Positions 55,371-64,000 of a DNA stretch of 64,000 nucleotides are shown piece after piece. A program made the position numbers and the translations under genes. Source of the stretch: Vicia villosa (lineage: Eukaryota; Streptophyta; Magnoliopsida; Fabales; Fabaceae); assembly GCF_029867415.1 (NCBI RefSeq), contig NC_081180.1, positions 235,391,761-235,455,760 of the forward strand. Direction: 5' to 3'. Every line of letters starts with the position of its first letter. The stretch's first letter is position 1. The notes under the pieces were generated by a model, which saw only the letters and a program-made list of their open reading frames with translations, was not told the DNA's origin and searched no databases.

Positions 55371-58352
55371 TCAAGCGAAATACTTTTTGACTATGTCCGC
55401 ATTTACAGGGTGTGGGAAATCCTCGCCATCCATGGTGGTAAGCAACATGGCACCGCCGGAGAATATTTTCTTGATTACAAATGGTCCCTCATAAGTGGGA
55501 GTCCACTTGCCCCTGGCGTCACCTTGTGGTAAGATGATGCGTTTGACAACCAAGCTACCAGTTTGGTATGCTTGACTTTTGACTTTTTTGTTGAAGGCTT
55601 TGATCATGCGCTTCTGGTACAATTGACCATGACAAATAGCTGCGAGCCTTTTCTCATCAAGCAAGTTTATCTGGTCTAACCGTGTTTGAATCCAATCGTC
55701 TTTTTCTAGATCGGCTTCTTTCATAATCCTTAGGGAAGGAATTTGAATTTCAATAGGAAGAACTGCCTCCATACCATAGACTAAGGAGAATGGAGTTGCC
55801 CCTGTTGAAGTACGCGCAGAGGTGCGATAACCATGAAGAGCAAAAGGTAACATCTCATGCCAGTCTTTGTAGGTTACTGTCATTTTTTGTACGATCTTCT
55901 TGATGTTTTTATTGGCAGCTTCCACCGCGCCATTCATCTTTGGTCGATATGGAGAGGAATTATGATGCTTGATCTTGAACTGTGTGCAAAGTTCAGTAAT
56001 CATTCTGTTGTTTAGATTTATGCCATTGTCCGTGATGATCCTTTCGGGAATGCCATACCGACAAATGAGATTGTGCTTGATAAATCGGGCCACAACATTC
56101 TTGGTGACAGAAGCAAATGAAGCTGCTTCTACCCACTTTGTGAAGTAGTCAATAGCGACCAGGATAAAGCGATGTCCGTTGGAGGCAGTAGGTTTGATTT
56201 CTCCAATCATATTAATACCCCACATTGCAAAAGGCCAAGGAGCCGTCAGCATGTTTAACGGGACTGGAGGTACATGTACTTTGTCAGCATATATCTGACA
56301 TTTGTGACAGGTTCTGGAATGATGATGGCAGTCTGTCTCCATGGTAGACCAGTAATAACCTGCTCTGAGGATCTTTTTAGCCATTGTATGTCCACTTGAG
56401 TGTGTACCAAAGGCACCATCGTGTATGTCTTCCATAATCTGTTCTGCTTCCTTCTTGTTTACACAACGAAGTAAAGTCGAGTCATGGTTGCGTTTGTATA
56501 GGGTCCCATTACTTAGAAAGAATTTGGCAGCAAATCTCCTTAGAAACTTTCTGTCGTTAATGGACGCCCCTTCAGGGTACTCCTGAGCTTCGAGATATCT
56601 TTTTACTTCATGGAACCATGGTTTTTCTTCTGTTCCTTCGGCATCGATCTCATTGCAATATGATGGTTCATCTCGTCTGTAAATGGTGATCGTCGGCGCC
56701 TCATTGTCCCACCTGACTTTGAACATGGATGACATGGTAGCTAAGGCATCAGCTAGTTGATTTTCCTCGCGTGGGATGTGCTCAAAAGTGATTTCTTCGA
56801 AATAAGGAATCAGACTCAGTACATATTCTTTGTAAGGAATTAGATTCGGGTGCTTCGTGTCCCATTCCTCTTTGACTTGGTAAATTACCAAGGCCGAGTC
56901 TCCGTAGACTTCCAGGAACTTGTTTCTTAAATCAATTGCAGCTTTGAGACCCAGAATACATGCTTCGTATTCGGCTATATTGTTAGTGCAGTTGAAGCAC
57001 AATCTGGCAGTGAATGGTGTATAACCTCCTGCAGGAGAAATGATCACAGCTCCGATGCCATTGCCAAGTGCGTTAGAAGCTCCGTCAAAAACCATAGTCC
57101 ACCGGGATCCTAGCTCGGGTCCTTCTTCTGGTCCTGGTTGTTTGTAGTCATTGACTAGCATAATGTCTTTGTCTGGGAAGTCAAAGTTCAATGCTTGATA
57201 ATCATCCACTGCTTGATGAGCCAGATGATCAGCTACCACACTTCCTTTGATTGCTTTTTGTGAAGTGTATTGAATGTCATATTCTGTTAAGATCATTTGC
57301 CACCTTGCTATTCTTCCAGAGAGAGCAGGTTTTTCGAACACGTACTTGATAGGATCCATTTTGGAGATTAGGAAAGTGGTGTGATTTAGCATATACCGTC
57401 TTAGTCGGCGAGCCGCCCATGCTAAGGCACAACAAGTTTTTTCGAGTAGTGAGTATCTTATTTCACAATTGGTAAACTTTTTGCTAAGATAGTAGATTGC
57501 ATGCTCCTTTCGGCCGGACTCGTCATGTTGCCCCAGTCCGCATCCCATTGAATCTTCTAACAAAGTTAGGTACATTATCAGGGGTCTTCCTTCCACAGGT
57601 GGTAGCAAGATTGGTGGTTTTTGGAGATACTCTTTGATTTTGTCGAAGGCTAACTGGCATTTGTCATTCCATCTTTCCACTTGATCTTTCTTCAACAGTT
57701 TGAAGATCGGCACACAAGTAGTGGTCATATGGGCAATAAATCTGGCGATGTAATTTCGATGTGAGGTAAAGGGAAATTATCTTTGGGGCTTTCCCGGTTC
57801 AGATCTCTGTAGTCTACGCACATTCTGACTTTCCCGTCTTTTTTAGGCACAGGCACGATGTTAGCTATCCAAGGAGGATAACTTACAACTTTCAGGAATC
57901 CGACATTGAATTGCTTTTCAACCTCGTCTTTGATCTTTTTTGACATATCAGGCCTACTCCTCCGTAGTTTCTGTTTGACTGGAGTGCTACCTTCTTTGAT
58001 CGGCAGGCGATGAACCACAATGTCCGTGTCAAGGCCTGGCATATCTTCATAGGACCAGGCGAATATCTCGACGTAGTCTTACAGCATTTGAATCAGTCTT
58101 TGCTTGACACTGTGTTCTAAATCAGCCCCTATTTTGACTTCTTTCTTTTCTTCGTTGCTTCCCAAGTTGATAACCTTAATTGGTTCCTCATGAGGTTGTA
58201 TAGCCTTCTCTTCTTGTTCTAGCAGCCTTGCAAGTTCTCTTGGTACTTCACAATCTTCCTCACTTTCGTCCTCAGTTTGGTAGATCGGATTTTCAAAGTC
58301 ATGACGGGCAATAGCAGAATTGTTATTGACTGGATCCAAGCTAAATGTGAAT
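55371..58352 (-). pseudogene. Element G pol: RT with core deleted, RNase H, aRNase H, integrase
   Basis: After the intron the frame encodes the acidic linker before RT, then a TAA at 58081-58079, then MPGLDTDIVVHRLP and MCVDYRDLNRESPKDNFPLP. About 500 nt expected from element F, holding FMDGFSGYNQI and YVDD, are missing between 57737 and 57755. The junction shifts the frame, and the next frame (57728-55371, 785 aa) resumes with RNase H1 (MGCGLGQHDESGRKEH), the second RNase H (FDGASN, AEYEAC, YGDSAL, ADALAT) and integrase. The integrase finger is present, but the first catalytic Asp is Asn (WGINMIG, versus WGIDMIG in F). The second Asp (TDNGIN) and the Glu (AVEAANK) remain. It ends at TGA 55373-55371. 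Not functional for RT or integration. Confidence 0.88.
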
Positions 58353-58613
58353 CTGCATTTTATTTATGTGAGTGTGTGTGAAAAAACATAGCTATTTGAA
58401 AGCAAAGAAAGAAAGAAAAAGGATCACAAAATTTGAATATGCAAACGTCCCATGATTTTATTGAATGCACATGATCATGATATGATAAGCCCTTATAAAA
58501 GGACCAGTGTGCTTCGGGCTAGGCACACGGCTTTCATGCTCATGGTTCGATAGTACAGGAACCATTTTTATCTTTGCACAATATACACAAAGAAAACAGG
58601 AAATTGCATTTAC
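58353..58613 (-). other. Candidate intron between gag-pro and RT, element G
   Basis: On the minus strand 261 nt begin GTAAAT and end ATGCAG. The stop codon of gag-pro (58612-58610) lies inside the donor. Splicing joins codon GA|A and leads in frame into the RT linker (LDPVNN). Both length and phase agree with the intron of element F. Confidence 0.68.
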
Positions 58614-61600
58614 TCCTGATCAAAGGAGATCACATCCTCAGCTTTCCAGTTGTTCAATCCATTGTTGTGAGCAGGGAGTATCCAACTGTTCCAGTTGTAG
58701 TTGTCTTCTTCATCTTCCACAGCATTGATTTCATTAGTGGGGAAATGAGCCGGTGATCTTTCGGGATAAGTGATATACTCTGCTGGATACGAGAGCCCAG
58801 GCTGAGATATCTCTGTTGGCTGAGCGAGATGCTCGATAAGGCCGTCCCATCCAGTCGGGATGATGTTTTGGATAGAGACTTGTGCATCCTGGTGAGGGGT
58901 GTATTCTGACAGAAAATAACCCTCGTTATTTGGCGTTTCTCTGGCTTCTTCAAGAGTAAAATTGTCGTCATAATGTTCATCCCATCCAGTTGAGACAATG
59001 TCTTCCATGGCGACTTGTGAGCTCGGAGGAGCGGAATATTTCACCATAAAGTCATATTTGCCACTAGGCTTTCCTAGCGTATCCCATACTTCTTTAGGTG
59101 GATTTTGATATTGCTGAGTGCTAGGACTTGTGAGACTTTTGTCATTCTCAAATTGATCACCCCATCCAGTTGGGGTAATATCTTCCATAGCAATAAAAGA
59201 ACTCTGAGGTGCGGTATATTGATAATTATATCCGCCGCTTGGATCTCCCAAAGTATCCCACATTCCCATGGAAATGGGTGGAATTTCATCTGGATATGGC
59301 GGAATGATATGATTAAAGAACACTCCATCGTCTTCAATGGCGTTTACTCCTTGGCTGGTGAAATGTGACATTAGTTCTCCAGAACAAGGACTTTGATTAT
59401 TCTTTTGATTTTCACTATCATAGCCCAGGCCTAGCTTGTCGGACTTGTATGGTATATCTAGAAGCTGTCCCCATACTGTGCAATCACCTTTTTCAATCAC
59501 AGCTTTGGCATCTTTGAGAGAAGCCATAGTTGTAGTTGGAGTAGCAGAAATATGCTTGGTGGTAGAGACATCTGGAGAGACCACCTCAAAAGATTGGCAG
59601 GGAGTTTCGATGAATTTTTCATCCAACTCAACATATTTGGAATTGCTCAGGTGACTAACCACATATTCCTCTTCGCCATAAACTGTGACAATCTTTCCTT
59701 TTACTGGATATTTCAACTTCTGATGCAGAGTAGAAGTTACAGCGTTTGCCCCATGTATCCAAGGGCGTCCAAGTAAACAGGAATATGCTGGGTGAATTTC
59801 CATTACGTAAAAGATAGAATCAAAGATTTGAGAGCCCACTCTGATAGGGAAATTCACCTTTCCGTACACTGTTCTTGTTGACCCATCGAAGGCTCTTACC
59901 ACAACATCGCTTGGTTGTAACATAATTCCTTCGAAGTCAAGCTTTTCTAGTACCGTTTTTGGTAACACGTTCAAAGAAGAACCGTTATCTACCAGCACAT
60001 GAGATAGAGTGGTGCCATTACATTCAATGGAGATATGTAGGGCTTTATTGTGATTCTTTCCAGCAGGGGTTAGATCGATATCAGAGAAACCGAGGCTGTT
60101 ATTCACGGTTAGATTGGCAACACAATTCTCAAATTGATCGACCGAAATCTCTTGAGGTACATGCGCAGCTTTCAGGAATTTCATCATAGCTTTGGCATGA
60201 GCTTCTGAATACTTTAGCAGAGATAGCATTGAGATTTTTGAAGCAGTGTGCCCCAGTTGCTTGACAATATTGTAATCACTCTTACAAATGATTTTCAATA
60301 TTTCCTTCATTTCTTGTTTTGATGGATCTTCAATATTGACTTCTACTGGTACTTGAACTGGCTCAACTTGTGGCTCTTTGCCTCGAGCGTTGTCATCTTG
60401 ATTAGGAATTGGGACCTGGACTGGACCAGCAGCAATATTTGGAGAAATTTCTGGTGAAAAGATTCTTCCACTTCTCGTGATCTTGCTGGTACCCACAATA
60501 TTATCCACAGTCGGAGCAGTTAACTTCGTGGCCTCTTTAGTTGAGGTATCCTGTTTAACTCCATGGACATAAACATTAGTGTCGTAACCCCACGGGACAA
60601 CTTTGTCTGACGAGTATGGAAATGGAATTGGACTAGCAATGATTACTGATGCCACTTTGCGTGTAGCAGAAATTTTGAACGGAGCCTTGGCAGAGATTTT
60701 GAATGGTAAGCTGGAGATCACTGAGACATCCTCTATTCTCATCCAGTTTGCAAAGACTTCGCATAACACGTCCATAGAAGGGAGCCTCTCAAACATAATG
60801 ATACGACGATCCATCCACTTTTGAATTCCCATTCTCAGATTTTCACAACCGTTGGGTGAGTAGGTGCAATAAAAGCAGTCAGGGTCACAACCTGGAAAGT
60901 AACCAGCTTGGATTAGCTTTCCTTTGACTTCGAGGAGTGGAGTTGATAATTCGTTCACATCATAAATGTAAACAGTGTCCAGGATAGCATTAACAGCATT
61001 ATCATGCTTCGGCATAGGTGCTGTGATGACATTTGGAGTTTCTGGAGGATCGAACTCAATTTCCCCAGCATCTATCATATTTTGTATTTTATTTTTCAGG
61101 GCCCAGCAGTGATCTGCGTCATGTCCTGGACAATTTGAGTGATACGCACATGTTGCATCAGGGCGATAACTCGAAGAGGAAGTGTTGACATTCTTTAGAG
61201 GATCTTTTAATGTGATCAGATCTGCTTTTAGCAAATGCTGCAATGCCTGAGAGATTGGCATGTTGATTCTGGTGAAATTTCTTCTTGGCGCATCTGGTCG
61301 ACGCGTATATTTTGGCTGTTGATCTTTTTGAGGCGCAGATGCGGAGATTAGAACTGCCCCTACAGATTGGTGATGCTCATTCTTGCGACCTTTCTGAATT
61401 TGCATTGTATTGACCTCATTTCTCCCACTGATGGGCCTTTTTGTAGTACCAGAGGAGGAGCCTATTTGAATTTTTCCATTTTGAATGCCACTTTCGACAC
61501 GTTCTCCGGTCAATATCAGGTCAGTGAAACCTGATGATGAGCTTCCCAGCAAATGATTATAGAAAGGGCCAGTTAAAGTGCCCATGAACATGTCGACCAG

Positions 61601-62386
61601 CTCGCGATCAGATAAGGGTGGTTGAACCCTTCCAGCCATATCTCTCCACTTCTGTGCATATCCTTTGAAACTCTCTTTTGGTGCCATGGACATGCCCCTC
61701 ATTTGAGTACGGGTTGGTGCAAGGTCAGCATTGTATTGATACTGTTTGTAAAAAGCAGCAGCTAAATCTTCCTAGGTATGGACTTTTGTACTTTCCAGTT
61801 GGTAGTACCACTCGAGCTGTGTACCCGACAGACTTTCTTGGAAGAAGTGAATCCACAATTTGCTATCTGTTGTGTGAGGTTGTATCTTTCTCACATAGGA
61901 CCTCAGATGTAGTTTTGGGCAAGAAACTCCATCATATTTTGCAAAGACAGGAACTTTGAACTTTGGAGGGATAACAACATCTGAGACGAGTCCCAGATCA
62001 TTGAAATCTAAACCAGGTATTTTTTGTATCTCCATAGCTTTCATGTGTTCTTCCAACTGATGGTATTTGTCATCATCCTGTTCGTCTCCAGAATGATAAT
62101 CTTCTTCATTAGAAGAGAGAGAGGGTTTGGCAGAACCCTGGTTGCTGTGATTGTCTCCTTGTTCACCATCACCGACTATTTCAGGGATCGGTGGCTTTTT
62201 GAACCTTTTGGCTGGGATTCTGATCTTTCTTTTCGGTTGGCTCAAGCCTACAGATCCTTTGGGCTTCTTTTTCTTCTTGATCATCAGGGCTTTCAGTTCT
62301 TGTTGCCCCTTTGCCAGTTCCAGAATTGCCACTTGAACTTGGGCGTTCTGTGCTTCGAGATTCTTGATGCTTGTTTTAGATTCCAT
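58614..62386 (-). pseudogene. Element G gag-protease polyprotein, one nonsense codon
   Basis: A start at ATG 62386 (MESKTSIKNLEAQ) precedes a coiled coil. The open frame itself reaches 62536. Capsid motifs FKVPVFAKYDGVSCPKLHL (about 61960) and KESFKGYAQKWRDM (about 61680) are separated by a TAG at 61774-61772, where Trp is expected (KVHTWEDLAAAF). The zinc-knuckle variant CAYHSNCPGHDADHC is at about 61145. The aspartic protease with LVDNGSSLNVLP is at about 59990. Then a spacer with three imperfect ~60-residue repeats (AMEDI..TGW; about 59265-58820) runs to the intron. Apart from the TAG the frame is open over about 1250 codons. Gag forms particles and the protease processes the polyprotein. 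Confidence 0.87.
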
Positions 62387-62442
62387 CTCTTCTGACTGAA
62401 ATAAACAGCGAGGAGATGAGAAATCCGTCATGTGAGCCTGTT

Positions 62443-62530
62443 TATGCAATGTGTATGAATGAAATGTATATGCAATGTATATGAATGAAATGTATATGCA
62501 ATGTATATGAATGAAATGTATATGCAATGT
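62443..62530 (-). repeat. 26-bp tandem repeat, about 3.4 copies
   Basis: Unit ATGCAATGTATATGAATGAA plus six bases (plus-strand reading), immediately upstream of the element G gag start. Confidence 0.88.
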
Positions 62531-62678
62531 TTTCAAGGATCTTAGAGTTTAGATTTGTTAAAACAAAGGAGAAACAAACGTTAGTTAAACAATTTATTTC
62601 TTTCTTTTTTTTTGCTTTTTTTTTTCTTTTTGCCTCATTCGGGCTTACAAAACAGAAATAAAGGAAATGAATGATCCC

Positions 62679-62918
62679 TCAGGTCTCCCATGGACGCTTT
62701 CTCTTTGCACCCAGGAATGTGTTGATCTGATGTTCTTCTTGGAGTTGTCCGGTGAGCTCCAATAACCTTATCTCATAGTTTTGACAATGTGCCTTGAAGG
62801 TGTCTCTTTCTTCTTTTAGTTGAACCCAAGATTTCTGCAAATCTTCTAGGTCAGTTGGCATATCAGGGTGTAGAATAACTTGAGGTTCGTCTCCTTCGAC
62901 TTCTGGCTCAATAGTCAC
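62679..62918 (-). pseudogene. Element G ORF1 C-terminal piece, coiled-coil, 79 aa
   Basis: The minus frame ends with KRKRPWET and a stop. Residues about 25-60 are charged with heptad-like spacing (SWVQLKEERDTFKAHC), suggesting a coiled coil. The frame opens with GTG, not ATG, and its 5' part is cut by LTR E at 62922. The counterpart in F is at 35318-35587. Function of ORF1 in Ogre/Tat elements is unknown. Confidence 0.5.
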
Positions 62919-62921
62919 AGG

Positions 62922-64000
62922 TGTGGTGTTCGTTTTCTTTACCTCCCCGTTTCACTTGGGAGGACGGCACGCTAAACCCTTCACGCGAAATTTGGAAGGA
63001 GAATGCGCCCGTGGCGGGATGAATTTTATTTCAGTTCTTCCTACGATATCACACGAACTTTCTTATTTGTCCTACGAGTAGGAAAGGGGAAAAAAGATCT
63101 CAACTAAACCCTAGGAGTTTGCTAAGTGTGGGGATTTACACCTAGACTAGAAATTCTGGAGTCCGGGAGGTCGGTTATACATAGGGAAGTGTTTAAACAC
63201 CCTACATATCTGTAGTACTCTACAGGAACCTTCTCTGTGTCATTGTGATTGTGTTTATTGCTAATGATTGGGAAAGTTTCTCCTTTGTGTTAGGAGAAGG
63301 AATTGAATTGATTTGAAAAGACAGACAGACAGACAGACTGACTATTTTTGGTATTTTATTAGCTCGCTGAGATTCCTTGTGAACCTCATGCCTACATATC
63401 CCTAGTGGAAGTCAGAGCTTAATGTAGTTCGGGGAACTAACTAGGGAAATTAATTGTTTTTTTGTGCCTTGCTTGAAGCTCAAGGTTGAAGCTTGGAATT
63501 AAATCTCTGTTTACAGTAAAGAGACATGAAATTATCTCTACAGAGAGGTATTTGTACTATTCTACCACAAACATTTAAAGGAGTGACAGAATAACTGAAT
63601 TCATTTCATTCAAGAGGGGGACCTTACTTGTGTATGTGCAAGTATACCAGTCAAATGCCTCTAAAATGAAAGAAAGATGCTCATCCAAATTAGGGAAAGT
63701 TACCACATGTCTGGGTTTTACTGCCAGCTCATGCCTTTCAAAATCCTAAATGGGAGACTTGATTAAAATTGAAATTGAAATGGAAATGTTTGTTTGAATG
63801 TGGTAGAGTAGTAAAAATATCTCTCTATAGAGATAAGCTATGTCTATCTACTGTATGAAAGATTTGACTTTAGCTGGCTTGTATGAGGCCCAAGCTTGAG
63901 GCTTTTTGATTGATTTATTGACTCTGGGAGATGACTCCACTGGGAATTAATTACAGGGTATTTTTGTGTTCTGTACAAAGCCCAGAATTGAGGCTGACTC
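62922..64000 (-). mobile_element. Ogre-like LTR E, 3' portion (minus strand), runs off the window
   Basis: Starts TGTGGTGTTCG (complement of the LTR terminus) and is colinear with LTR C (21312-21843 plus 48034-48560) and with the ends of A and B. ACAGG (62917-62921) is the presumed target site. No gene. Whether it is a solo LTR or the 3' LTR of a complete element cannot be seen. Confidence 0.8.

Larger units (their letters stand above)
48621..62921 (-). mobile_element. Tat-lineage Ty3/gypsy element G (minus strand), partial and defective
   Basis: Read from right to left: truncated ORF1 piece, gag-pro, short intron, damaged RT, RNase H1, second RNase H, integrase, hairpin cassette, tandem repeats, polypurine tract and a 4656-bp 3' LTR. 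The 5' LTR is not in the window, because LTR E has inserted at 62922. The element is related to F but has an unrelated LTR. It is defective through a gag nonsense codon, deletion of the RT core and loss of an integrase catalytic Asp. Confidence 0.88.

Overview
This window is plant nuclear DNA made almost entirely of transposable elements. Plant LINEs, a Sirevirus-type Ty1/copia element, a Helitron 3' end and several Ty3/gypsy Tat-lineage elements with 2.7-5.7 kb LTRs occur together. The very large LTRs beginning TGTCATACC and the double RNase H polyproteins are typical of the Ogre/Tat elements that fill genomes of the legume tribe Fabeae (pea, vetch, faba bean, lentil). That host assignment is inference. 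No intact host gene is visible. The only host-gene trace is a decayed 3' piece of an acidic ribosomal stalk protein gene (about 575-800).

Layout: (1) 1-4190, AT-rich sequence with the ribosomal P-protein remnant, an (AT)n microsatellite and two tRNA-like motifs. (2) About 4200-9336, a LINE (ORF1 end, then ORF2 endonuclease and reverse transcriptase), split by a 2.74-kb solo LTR (5360-8103, TSD GGATG). (3) 9337-18802, a nearly intact Sirevirus copia element (gag, pol, short extra ORF, multiplied polypurine tracts) with LTRs differing at 6 of 1206 positions. It is followed directly by a second, truncated copy of its internal region, so the middle LTR is shared. (4) 19078-20063, a Helitron 3' part carrying a 5'-truncated LINE insertion with a 19-nt TSD. 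(5) 20477-20739, a LINE ORF1 piece, broken by an LTR (20740-21311).

(6) 21312-64000 is a nest that can be read from target-site duplications. An Ogre-like LTR on the minus strand (LTR C) is interrupted by solo LTR A (21844-48028, TSD GTGCC). LTR A is interrupted by solo LTR B (27170-47769, TSD CTATG). LTR B is interrupted by a complete 14.9-kb Tat element F (31330-46240, TSD CCATG). LTR C is also interrupted at 48621 by a minus-strand Tat element G (3' LTR 48621-53276, coding region 55371-62918). G is itself cut at 62922 by another Ogre-like LTR (E) that runs off the window.

How the pieces work together: in F and G, gag(-pro) is separated from RT-RNase H-integrase by a 261-270 nt GT-AG intron whose donor contains the gag-pro stop codon. 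Splicing would join both parts in frame. F has lost its protease and has one nonsense codon. G has lost the RT core and the first catalytic integrase Asp. Both therefore look non-autonomous, although the F LTRs are only about 0.6% diverged. The most notable unexplained structure is a cassette of three short hairpins immediately after the integrase stop in both F and G. The stems covary while a CCY-GAAA-GGG core is kept. The LTR of G also carries a 55-codon ORF for a two-span membrane microprotein just downstream of a TATA box.
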